A DNA stretch of 64,000 bases, from NCBI GenBank assembly GCA_038373885.1, contig JAWZYV010012241.1:372001-436000 (forward strand), given 5' to 3'. The notes below the pieces were generated by a model. The model saw only the letters and a program-made list of their open reading frames with translations, was not told the origin of the DNA and did no database searches. Below are positions 45,301 to 58,300 of the stretch, piece after piece. Source of the stretch: Cheiracanthium punctorium (taxonomy: Eukaryota; Arthropoda; Arachnida; Araneae; Cheiracanthiidae). The position numbers and the translations under genes are program-made. How positions within the stretch are numbered: position 1 is the stretch's first letter; each line of letters begins with the position of its first letter.

Positions 45301-48300
45301 GAAACTTTCTGAAAAATTCTACGCCATAATGTTGCACAGCAAAACTTTTCAGAGAGTGACACATCCTGCTAAATTTTTAATGGTTAAGAATTTTTTCTCA
45401 AAGTTTCCTGCCTGATACAGGTTTATCATTTAGTACTGAGTACTGACATAATTAGTTTATTTACATTTATGCACCACACAATATCACATGATTTTTTTTT
45501 AATATACTGTTAAAGAATTTTTCAGAATTACAAATTTGATTTTCGATCCCCTGAAATTCATTGTACTAAGATTTTACTGTATGTATATATTTAGTTTATT
45601 TGTATTTATCTGTTTTTAAAAAATTGACAGATACATAACTCCTTATTAATTTTTTAAAATGGTTATATTTTATTGAGTATTTTATTCAACATGCATCCTG
45701 CAGCTTCTTTCCTTAATTACATTTTTAAAATTTTTATGAAATTTTAAAGTTAAAAAGAATGTATAAGTTTCTCAGTTTTATTTTAAATTACTCAGTACAT
45801 GTACTGAGTAATTAAAAAATGTGCTTATATTTACATGCAATATTACATGTAAATATAAGCAATTTTTTAAACAATAGTATAAAATTGAAAAATAAATACC
45901 CATTTTGGGCATGTACCCGGGTATTTACTTTTAAAATAAATATCCATTTTGTTTATGTAGCCAGGTATTTACTTTTAAAAATAAATACCTAGGTATTTTA
46001 ACCACTGTACAGGAATAGCCTTTTTTGAAAAAGAAAGTTTAATAAAAACTAAGAAAAAAAAACCTGAGCATTTCAGAAAATTCTGTTCAGTATGACTGTT
46101 AAAGTTATAAGGCTCATATTCTTTAAGCTTAATGTTTAAAAATTAAGTATAATTCTTAAGTTTGGTAGATTAAATATTTCTAGCATAAAAGGGTTAGAAA
46201 TTGGGAATAAACTCTAAGCGTCAATGGCACATAACAATTTTTTTCAGTTGCCAAACTGTTCAACATAGGTGCAGTTTCAAAAAATTTTGTTTTGCTTATA
46301 TGTATAAACCATAAACAGGTGTTAATATAATCGTAAAAGATCAAATATTTATAAAAGGGCATTTTAATCTGCGATTTGGGCCTAGGCATTCTTTTCCGAA
46401 AACATAATTTTTGTGAATTTTCAAAATCAATATCAGCCGATTACGAAAAAGTTGTCCCTTGGTTTGGTTAATAACCATGTAAATTTCTTTCGAAATCAGG
46501 CAACGTGTTCAGGTGGCACTGGCAGCTTTAAAATCGGGAATTTTGGCCAAAATAGTCTTGATAATAATTTAACTGAAATTATAAAAAAAAAATTAATTCT
46601 AAATTTAAAAAAAATTGTCTCGAACGTAAACGGATACCTTAAGTATATTTCTTGATATCTCAAATGATTTATGCTAATACAGTTTTTAACTTTTATTCAT
46701 CATATGAAACAGAATTAATAGGCATGCAAAAGGGTAAAATAAAATAATTACCGCCATTATTAATGGTACTAATTTTCCTTCTTCAGCCAGTACCTTCAGC
46801 AATTCCATTATTAATGGAAGATAGTTATGCTTCCGCCTGATATTTTCAAGCTAAAAAGAATATAAATAAGTTTACATAGGTATTATCACGGACTCAGAAA
46901 TGATTCAATAGAAAGTAACTTAGAATAGTTTACTATTATGACATTATTAAAAAATATGCAATTAAAATTAATACATAATCTGACACTATGAAATATTCTA
47001 AACTAATGATCTAGAAAAATTATTAGCATGAATTCTCAAGATGAATCTCTATGAACATTATTAGGACAGATTTGGGAATTATATTTTTTAGATTGTGAAA
47101 TTATATAGATTGAAAGGTACAAATAAATTGAAATTTTATAAAGATACAATATACATTGAGTCTTGGGTATAACGATGCTGTAGGGACCTGAAAAAAATAT
47201 CTTTATACACCGATTATCATTGTAAAAAGGTTGAGCTTTTGCACATTATTTGACAATTAAAGATGTTTTCCAGTTATTAAAATAAAAATGTGTTTACAGT
47301 ACTTCAGTCACCAATGGCCACTTTTTGTAAATTGAGTTTGAAAAAAGTTGGGGTACGATTTAATTGTCTAGAAGTTCAATACATATCTGTAACCTATTAA
47401 TTACCTTCTTTTGATAAGGAGTTTACTAGCTGTTCCCTTCGCAATTTGTTTAAGTGAAAACTTAAACAAATCACGATTAACATTTAGGTAAGATTAATAG
47501 ATAGATAAGATTTTTACACACAATATAAATAAAATTTTGTTATAAAAGATGCATCTAGAAAATTCATTTCACTATAGTTTCAAACTTAAGTTTTATGAGA
47601 TGCCATCACAGATTAAAGGCAAGGGCAGATTAAAGGGGGGGGGGCAACCCCCCTGGACGTATGTCAATCTTCTAACTAACTGCCTCCACCGACAAACTAA
47701 TCCCCCCCCCCTAACTTGCATTAATCCGCCATTGATTAAAGGCCATAGCCCACCAATATCAAACTTCAAGGAATACTGCGCTATATGATTGAAAGGTCTT
47801 ACAAATTTTTCTGCTCCCATTCAGCATTCTTTTATTATCGCATATTCTCGCGATCATAGGTAGTAGATAGTATGTAAAAAATCCGGCCAGGTAGTGTAGT
47901 GGCAGGTAGTGTCATGCCTTGAGTCCGGGTTCGAATCCCGGCTTGACATGGATGTTAACGCCCGCCTCTTCATAGAGGGCAATGCTGGCCACCCACTGGG
48001 TGCCCCCATAATAAAATGGCCACAATGTCTTCGGACAGTTGTAATGGACAATGCATAGTTGACAAGTGTCCACCCGTTGAAAAATAAAAAATGTTTTTAA
48101 AGAAGTTATTACAATTTTTTTTTTTGTAAAAATTAAAATTAGCATTATAGACATGTATGTGTAAAAAGTGAGTATCGCTGTACACAGGTTCAAAATACAC
48201 TAAATAAATAGGAATTCCATCGCAACCAAAGGGAATATTATTATAGGTAGGTTTATCATTATACAAAGGTTTCACTGTACAAATTTAGAAAATAGTAGTA

Positions 48301-51300
48301 ACAATTAAAAACATTCAATTCGCAGTCAAAAGAGGTACAGATTTTCAGTTTCAAAAAGAGAACAATTGTGAAGGTATTTTAACAAAATATTAGTAACTAA
48401 GTGTATAAATTTAAATAAGATTTTTCATTTCATTATATTTTACAATGCAGCTGCTGTCATAATAGTTATGAATGTAACAAAAACCAGAAAGCATTATATA
48501 TGTAAGTAATCTAAGAATAGTAGACCTTTTTTTTTTTTTTTAATAAGTACTTGAGTGATATTAATTTTAAACCTTGAACATGTCTTGACAATTTTGTGAA
48601 ATTGTATTTTTCAATCTTCAAAATATATTCATGCAATGTTATTGCCATGTCTGGCATTTTTTGGGCAATGTTAGCATCTAAGCAATAGACAAAAATGCAA
48701 ATGGAAAAAATGAGTCTCTTCCTTAGGTTTAAGAAAAGTATCACTTGCATGTGTAGAAAGAGTGGGAATAAAAATGAAAGCGGGCATTTTTTTTATGTTA
48801 CATTAGTTGGAAAATATAAACAAATACAGCCAACACATGAATTAAGCATTACTGTGCAAATTTAAAATCTAAAAGTATTTTGGATTTTTTTATTTTTTAC
48901 TCAATCAGGGTGTCTACCATATAAAGTAAGCTTGATTTCTTGACCTTTTCTTGACTTTTTCTTGACCATAACAAATACGAAAGACTAATATCAAAAATAC
49001 ATTCATGCGAGGGATGCAGAATATGTACGATCCGGCAATCTAGGATAGGGGGAAATTTTAGCCATCTGGGGAAAATTTTGCAGAAAATATATAACTGATT
49101 TCGATTTTAACAATGAATTATGAAATTCTTCGAGTTATTCTTTCTCATTCCTATTTTTAAGACGATTTTTTCAACTTTTTCACCGATCAGCAGTTTGCTT
49201 TCTCTTAACTTGGACCAATTGCTATTTAGTAAACATGTATATGTAGCTTGTACATTGCAAATATTTTACACTTATGGTAATACAGAACTTATGCAAGGCT
49301 ATAAACATATCAAAATTTTGAGGAAATTTGCATATGGATTGAGGGAAATGTTGAGAGTAAAAACAGTTTCTGCACTCCTGCATCATACTGATAGAATGAA
49401 GAAAAATTATACTTTTAAATTTAACACTATTAATATACAGGGTGAGCAGCGAATAAGCCCTGATTTCAAAATTAAATATCTCTACAACAAAGATCGATAG
49501 AATTATACGGTAAACTGTACGTTCAATAGCAAAACCGTAAAAATGGTGCACAAAAGTTTAGAAAATTTAGTTACGAAAATCGTCAACTAAGAATTCGAAT
49601 GAAATGGAAAAAGGGAGTTGAGTCGCTAATCGTGACCTAGTGCTTCATTTCTTGACTTTCGTGACCTTTTTTCCAATTCTTGACTTTTCCGTGACTTTCG
49701 TGACCTTTGCATGATGGTAGACACCCTGTCAATTATACTGGTAAATTCTCAATCTGTTATTGTTGTACTGAAGACAATTACACTTTCAAGTTAGTTAGCA
49801 GTTTGAATAATTTTATTCAATGTTTATTACATTCTATATATAAATGTGCTTAATATAAGACACTATGATTTGACTACTGAAAATCATTGTCATCTAAAAT
49901 TGGGGTCAAGCAAATACAGAACCCCTATAACACAAGTTCATATAAGACAAATTCATAAAACAAGGAAAATATTTGCTATCTTTTTTTTTTTAAAGATCAC
50001 ACAACATTGTAAATGAATAAGCCAGATGTTTCGGTATAGCCTGTTAACACTGTTGATGATGCTCATGTGTTTATATAATCTATGTGGCTTGTATGAGATG
50101 CAATGTACCTATCGTGTTATAGAGTCTACTGCAAAAAGTCAATTTGGTCTACTCCTTTACCACAGAAGATCAATTAAATTGATTACTTCAACCCTAAATG
50201 TACTTATGTTACTGTTTCAAAACTTTACAGAGTTAACTAGCAATCAAGAACTAATCTCTCTCTCTCTCTTTTTTTTTTTTTAATAGCTACAACTTTATTA
50301 CAGATGTAGTTAATTATAACTACTAAAAAAATAAAAATAAAATAAAGACTACACATTATATTTACTAAGTCTGTATATGATACACAGAGTATCATTTCCA
50401 AACTTTTTGGAGCTTTGGGGAGAAAATTTCCGGACCTCTATTTTACTCTGAAAAATCCCTTAACAGTGATATGTTATCCCTCATATTTAAATATTTTGCT
50501 ACAATTTACTTGAAATATGTTCTTAACCCTTTGAGGCGCAACCCTTTCTCGACTTAACTACCAGCAAAATGGCAGACGATCGAAACCTTCATTGCGTGCC
50601 ACAGATCTAGAGACCCTTTTTTGATGCAGCACAGCCAGCTGTTGTAAAAAAGGGTCTCTCAATCTGTGGAACGTTTCGATCGTCTGCCATCTTGCTGGTA
50701 GTTAAGTCAAACGATGGCAACGGCTGCCCTTTTTTCAACATTGTGCAATCTATCCAGCTGTTCTCACGTTCTTCCATTTTTCAGCAGATGTCAGTGCTGT
50801 GAAAAATGATTGTGACAATTTTTTTACGGGAAATGACGTGCTAAAACGTAAAGGATTCTCGTGGAGCTATGTCACCCGCAACTATTTTTATAGAAATCAA
50901 ATCTATTCTTCGTGACTGGCAACAGTCAAAACGTCAGAGTTTGGTGTTCCCAGAGCGGGAACACTGCACGTTAAAGCGTTAAAGCACTTAAGTTTGATAG
51001 GAAAAAAATAAATAAACAGAGTTTCTCAGGTAGGATACTGGTTAGATTTAACTAATACTACACAAATTTTTATCTTTTGGTCTACTACACCTCAAATCTG
51101 GAAGAACGCAGAGTGATAGTAATAAAAAGTTCCATACTTTATCACTGGTCATAGACAGGTTTTAGATCCTCCTGTCACAAGAAACAAAGCACCACAGAAT
51201 GTAAAACAGGTGTGTGCATCGCATACCCCACAAACATTTGATTCATTCATTCTACTTAAACATAAATCATCATTATCAACATTTTTCACTTTCTGGAGTC

Positions 51301-52271
51301 TGTCAAAAAATTGCCAAGAAATTTTTTATACGGAGAAAAATTTATTCTTTTCGAGAATTTTCCTGCTCATTTTGATTTTTCCAGTCTTTTCCTAGACTTT
51401 TCTGACATATTTCCTGACTAGAAGATAACTTGATATACAGTGAAACCTCTCTGAGCGGCCACCCCACCGTACTGAGAATATTTGTCTGCTCTGAAAGGTC
51501 TTATTTACTATTATAAGATAACTGCTATAATCTGTAATATAAACAAGTCTGACACATATTCCTTATTTAAAATGAAATTTAAAACTTATCTAAAGACAAA
51601 CTAGTACTTTATTTAATGCTTTCTTACACTTTTTAAAAAAAGGATATAATTTATGTCTGTTTTAAGTTTTTACTTTTCTCTGAAACAACCATTTTTCCAA
51701 GTTCATTTTTTACTTTAAAAAGCAGATCTCATCCTTTTAACACCACGAAATTGGAAGTCTTCGTACTCTTTCAAAACCAAATCCTTTTCTTTAATGACGT
51801 TGCTGATTTGCATTTTTCCGCAGTTAAATAATTCAGCTAACTCTCTTTCCAATTTGCAACTCAGATCACTGACCCACTCATAAAATAAAACTGTCTTGAA
51901 CATGGACGTGAATGGCATTTTTGCTCCAATGGACTTCGCAAGTTATTCCTGGGTCTTATATTCGACCATAAACCTGACCTTGATTTTTTCCACTCAAAAT
52001 TAAAGCATGGAGTGAGTAGAATTTCCCAAAAAATGAAATAGGCGATCCCACTCGATGGTCGTTTAGAGGGTGTTGGGTGGCCGCTGATAGAGGTTATTTT
52101 AACATTAGGTCTATGAGCCGAAAAATCTATGCCATGAAAAATTGGCTGTTTAGAGGGGTGACCACTATACAGGGGTGGCCGCTCGGAAAGGTTTCACTGT
52201 ACATCAACTTTTTTGTTTTTTTAAGAGGAACAATTTTTATAAATCAGGATGATTCCACAGTAACTCAGTGC

Positions 52272-52312
<41 letters not shown>

Positions 52313-55300
52313 TATAGCACTTTTAAACTAGGGTAGTAATAAAAAATGCATTTATTTTTTTTCCAATAAAATTCATGCTGATTACAAATTGGTTTTTTTT
52401 TTTCAATAAATCACCAAAATCTTATAACTAATTAATTTTTTGAAATATTAATTAAAATTGCTTGGTAAAACAGAAAAAAAAATACTGTTTTTGTTTGTTA
52501 CAAAAAAAGACACTACAAGTATGGACAGAAAAGTCAATGTTGTGTTTCTGCTAAAATTCCACTAGTAAGTGCTATATGAGAATTCGTATGTACCACAGCT
52601 AGTATGCTTATATTTTCAACTTTAGATTCCTATATCACTCAGCTTTAAATCCACATTAAGAAACTGGATTTAAAAAAAAAAAAAAAAACCCAAAGAGCAA
52701 TATAATTTTACTGACTGTTTTGCTAAACAAAAATAACTGCAATCATATGATTTGTGCAAATACGTTTTGGTAAACTTGCAGTAATATTTAATGTCCCAAA
52801 TTTCATGACACACAAGTGACATTTTCTGTATTACACTACTTGGTACAATACATTTTTAAAAGGTGTACACTAATTTCAAGTTATGCAAAATCTGAAGACA
52901 CCTTAAAATGGATGATTAATAGAATTTTTGTATCTGAACTAAACATACATACCAGCGGCATATCTGTACCTTTACAATTTTGTTTTGAAAGACACATCAA
53001 GTAGTTAGCATAAAAAACTGAGAAAATAATTTTTAAGAATAGCTTGCAAATATATTCCATATAAGTTCCAAATTGTTATCTTTTAAAAGTAAAGATTGTG
53101 CAATTGAAAGTTGGAAGAATAAAAGTTAATACTATTTGTTTACAAGTTTTTGATGGGCTGCTTAGTAAAAATGACCTTTGCTTACACCCACAAACTTTTT
53201 TTGAGTTCTATTGAAACCACATTAAACATTGACATTGGCATTTCAAACTTTATTAAGCATATTAAAATCAAAAAAAAAAAAAAAACTTATGGACATGTAA
53301 TTAAAACATTATAACTGAAGAGAGCTAAGCTCATGCACAGCAACACCTCTGCTCAAGTAATTTCTGTCTTAACCTTTTATCGCACAGTGATCCCGCTCTG
53401 GGAACACCAAACTCTGACGTTTTGACTGTTGCCATTCACGAAGAATAGATTTGATTTCTATAAAAATAGTTGCGGGTGACATAGCTCCACGAGAATCCTT
53501 TACTTTTTAGTACGTCATTTCCCATTAAAAAATGGTCACGATTATTTTTAACAGCACTGACACCTGCTGGAAAATGGAAGAATGGGAGAACAGCTGGATC
53601 GATTTCCCAATGCTGAAAAAAGGGTATGTGATGAACGTTTCGACCGTCCGCCATCTTGCTGGTAGTTAAGTCGAGCAATGGCAGCGGCTGCCCTTTTTTC
53701 AGCATTGGGAAAGGGTTTCGCCTCAAAGGGTTAAACAGTTTCAATATGTCTCCCATTGAATATGGATATAATTGAATCAGGAACTATAATTCACTCATTC
53801 TTGTAAGCTTTGAAGCTTTTTGTCATCTGGCCTTTAATATTTGAATCCAAACATTGCCTTGACATGGTAATTTCATAAAAGTTATGCCTGGTTGCAATTA
53901 ATACATTTCTCAATTGTTAGGAAATTTTCATACCTTCTTTTACTAGTTAACCACTGTTATAACATAATGAAAATAGATAAAACCTTGATTTCAGCTACTG
54001 TTGCTTCATTACGAAATTAATTAAAACATTCACAATTTTTTAGTTTATTAAGCAATTTATTCCACCTCAAAAGGAATCCTACTTACAATTTACATTTAAA
54101 AAATATGTATATAACTATTAACAAACCAATAAACCTATCTAGCTTGTCTTTCTTATTTACATAGTTTCACAGAACTTATTAATTTTGCACTTCAAAAGTT
54201 ACATTGCTTATCGAAAAAAGAAATTTGAAGCAAAAGTTAAAATCAATTCAAGAATCCTTACCTTGTATCTTTTTTGCTTTTGTTCTTCTTCAGCAAGTAG
54301 CAAATGTAGTTTGTTAATTTCACTTTGTGTTTCTTCAACTTCCATACCACTATTCTGAAGAAAAAAATTGTAATTTGAATAAAATAATAAATTTTTTTTT
54401 ATGAAATATTACAACAGAAAATATTTATCAATAAATAAGTTACTGAAGATCCGTTTGAGATTTTGTTTCTGCTGAATGGTGAAAAAAAAAAAAAAAAAAA
54501 AGAGCACAAAAAGAATGAATTTGTAAGTGTTCTTAATAAAAAAAAAAAAAAAAATCTCATACAGATAATAATAAAATGATAACTTATAACACCCTTTTGA
54601 AAACAAAAATTCAGGCTCTCAGAACAAAATTTAAGGCTGTTTTGCACAGATAAAATTATGGCATACCATAGATCTAATATTACACAGACGATTATTCACA
54701 ATCCAGGTAATTCTGAATAATGTTTAAATGAAGAGTACTTTTGATTTATTAAATCTACATAACTTATTTATTAACAGAAATATAAAAAAAAGTTATCAAA
54801 ATTTTGCAGGTTGTAATAAATTTTATACTTGTTATGTTTGCCATGCTAAGCAGCACAATTTTGTTAATATATCAACAATCTGCTGTAATAATATATCAGT
54901 GGCTCCACTGGGCACAGCCTGTTTAGAAGCAGAAAAACATTGTTTTAGAAGCTCGAGAAAAGAAACAAAAGATTTTGAAGTCAGCTTTCTCATAAGTTTT
55001 TTTTTTTTTTATTTATTAAAATTTTGATGGGAAAAAAGTTAAAAACAAACTAGTGCTGCTGTAACAATTCACAACACTTACATTCCATTTGTGTACTATT
55101 ATTTTATATAAGTCAATTGTAAACTGCTACTCATAAAAAAGCAGCAAAATTTACAACATTTTTTGGATGATTTGGTTTTTTTTGAAAATTTATATTGGTG
55201 TTATGATACTTGATTTACATCATTGTTTTGTGATGTACATTCTGTCAAAAAAGTTCTGGGAATTGGTCAATAAAACACAAATTGTTTATTTTATTCATCC

Positions 55301-58300
55301 AAATTTATTTTATCGCCTTCAAAGTAGACCCCTTTCGAAATAATACACTTATGCCAACAAATAATCCAATCATCAAAATATTTTTTAAAACGTATTTTTC
55401 GGAATCAACTTCAGTTCTCGCAGGGAATTCTCTTTTATGTTTTTTATACACTGAAAACAGGTGCCTCGAAGTGGTAATTTAAGTTGTGGAAAGAGAAAAA
55501 TGTCGGCTGGAGCGATATTGGGTGAATATGGTGGTTGTTAAGTTTTTGGTCAGTAATTCATTCACACTGATAGCCTTGTGAGATGGTGTGTTGTCGTGGT
55601 ACAAAATCTAAGAGTTTTTTTTTCCACAAATCCAGCCTTTTTCGACGAATTTTCTCTTTCAATTGCCGCATCAGATAATATTCTTTATTTATTGTCTGAC
55701 CTTCTGGCAAGAATTCTGAGTGCTCAACACTGCGACAATCAAAGAAAACAGTCAACATTACCTTGACTTTTGATTGACTTTGACGAGGTTTTTTCGGTTT
55801 CAGCTCAGTTGCGGAAGGCACCATTCCGAAGCTTGTTGGCTGGTTTGCATGTCAAACTCATAAACCCATATCTCACCATCAGTAACAATGCGTTTTATGA
55901 ATGCGAAAATCAAAAAACACACTTGAAAAGAACTGACAAAATCAAGCACTGTAAACAAACTAAATGACAGATAATGCTCAAACTCTGTGTCAGTATAGAG
56001 GACAGTTGTGCCAACTTGGTGACAAAAAGAATTTTAACAATCTCTTTAGGTGGGCTTTTTAAATGACCAATTCCCGGAACTTTTTTGACAGAATGTATCA
56101 AAGCAACATCTAGCCTTATATGTAAATAATGACATTCATATTTTTACTGATTTTAATATTCTATTAATTATTTAATAAAAAATGATTTTATAAATTTACC
56201 ATGTCGTTCACAGTTGTGATTTAGTTTTGATTTACAGAAACAGAACTTTTTATCAATCTTTTGCAATTGGAAAAAACATCTTAGCAATTTCACTTTGCGA
56301 TATTATCCAACATATAATCTTGATAACATTTTTCGTTTTGAATAACTGAACTAATAAAAAATAATTTTAGTAATCATTTAATAATTTTAGTAATCATGAG
56401 ATTTTTAAAATCACATACCATTAGTTAGTCAAGCAAAATTCTTTTGAACCACTGACTCAGATAATATATGGAAGTATTCTATATGATTAAAAATACCCAT
56501 TTATATAAAATGCATGACAAAGATACTGTAATTATCATGCTTCATCCAATAACATTAGAATTCCATTTTATAATATAAATTAAACTAATAACTTAAATGC
56601 GACTCTGTGATAACTTGAAGAATAATTTCAATTATTCATATTCCCTTTTATGCATCCAAAGAAAGAATCTCACTACATTTTTCAAGTCTAAAGACAAGTA
56701 GGAGTGAGGGGGAAAAAAGAACTGAAACAATAACAGTTTGAGAAAGACTTTTATATAATAGTTAGAACGTTTAATAAAAAAAAAAAAAAAAAAAAAAAAA
56801 ACAAATAATAATAATATAAAAAAAAAAACACATTGTACTTATCAATCGGTACATATGTTTCGATTGAAAAAATTTGATCTTCATCCTTATCAGCAGAAGT
56901 CCGTATAGATTTATGGTACTTATCCGTTAAGTAGGACCCCACCCAAATTTGCCCCTCCCCCTTTTTTTTTAAATCTCCAAGTAGCAAGATTGTGTTTCTT
57001 GGCAATTTTTTTTTTTTTTTCTGTCTTCATCCAATGCCTAGGAAAGATAAAATAAACAATTCCACAGAAAAAACACAAATAAAAATATTAAAAGGACTTG
57101 CCATTATATTCGTGAACAGAAATCAGTTAATGAAGTTTTCAAAATTCAATAACTTTTTTTTAGTTTAAAAAAAAAGGAAAAATAACAGTTAATAAAAAAA
57201 ATTTGTTACTCCTTGGAATAAGAGCAGAACTCAATTAACTAGTCATCATAGGGCATTACAAACATCATAAACAGAGTCGTGCAAAATACACTGAAAATGT
57301 ATTTTTGATACAAAATACATTGATTCAAACACTGAAATATAAAATACTTCTTGAATTTTAAAAAAAAAAAAAAAATATGCAAAATGCAATGTATTTTCAA
57401 AATACATGCAAAATAAAAATACAAGGTACGCGTAAAATTTTTAAAGCATTTGAATTGAGAAGCTAAATTTTTCACTGAAGATCTCAGTTTATTTTATTTA
57501 AATACACTTTAACAAGCATAACAAAAGCAATCTTAAGGAATAGCTGTGTTGTTCATTTTTTGCTGTTCATTTTTTTAAAATGTTGTCTTTCAAAATTTTA
57601 CCTTTCTAGCAATAAGATTCGAAAAAAAAAAAAAAAAAAAAAAAAAATTCTGAGAAATTGCATTAATACTCAAAACACAATGAAAACTATACAATTTCAG
57701 AATGTGAACAATAAATAGTTGTTTGTTTCAAAATCATTTATAAAAACTTTTATTTCCAAAAGTCACAGTGTGTAAAATAAACCTCTAGATATACAGTATA
57801 GAACCTGTTATCCGGAATGGTTGGGACCGGGCGTATTCTGGATAACTGGTTGGAGTTTAACGTATCTACTGATTTGATTGGTAGCATATATGTTACTCTC
57901 TATTTTTGATTAGAATTAAACATTAATTGCTAATATACGAGAAAAATAATATAAAAAAACTTAATATGAACAAAATAAATAATAATCATATTTAGAGAGG
58001 AAGTAGTAAATGTATGATAACTTCTTGAAAACTTAGTCACACACTAAAAAAATAAATTAAGTACTTTACCAGATTGCTTACTTTATAAATTCTAGCTGTA
58101 GAACTAAAAAAAAAAAAAAAAAAAAGAAAAGAAAAAAAAGAAATATTTAAAAAAAAAAACTCATTTTTTGCTTTTCTTTGGGAAAAAATAGGAATTTAAT
58201 CGATTGAAAAATGATTCTGGATAACTGGTTTTCCGGATAAGAGATTCCATACCGTAATATTTATTATTTATTGATTTCAGTTGAATGTTTCAATATAAAT

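Larger units (their letters stand above)
42387..46751 (-). other. UCHL5 last intron (4.4 kb)
   Basis: It contains a mariner-like element (45036-45579), a palindrome cluster (45786-46010), homopolymer runs, and a G-run near 44636. The 106-codon frame at 42570-42890 has no recognised motif. Confidence 0.65.
47154..48277. mobile_element. Tigger-like element carrying two nested insertions
   Basis: The left ATTGAGTCTTGGGTATAACG and the reverse complement of the right end, CAGTGAAACCTTTGTATAAT, are diverged TIRs flanked by TA. A hAT MITE (47620-47734) and a family B SINE (47885-48080) interrupt it. Confidence 0.6.
46851..54261 (-). other. UCHL5 intron (7.4 kb), repeat-rich
   Basis: It holds a Tigger-like element with a nested MITE and SINE (47154-48277), a 5-bp-TSD element (48906-49728), two piggyBac-like MITEs (50523, 53369), and a Tigger-like element (51438-52199). 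Plain AT-rich DNA fills the rest. Confidence 0.65.

Noticed and set aside
49120..49551. Overlapping frames of 126 and 109 codons
   Set aside because: They lie inside the 5-bp-TSD element and are not shared with the other copy at 35954; no transposase motif.
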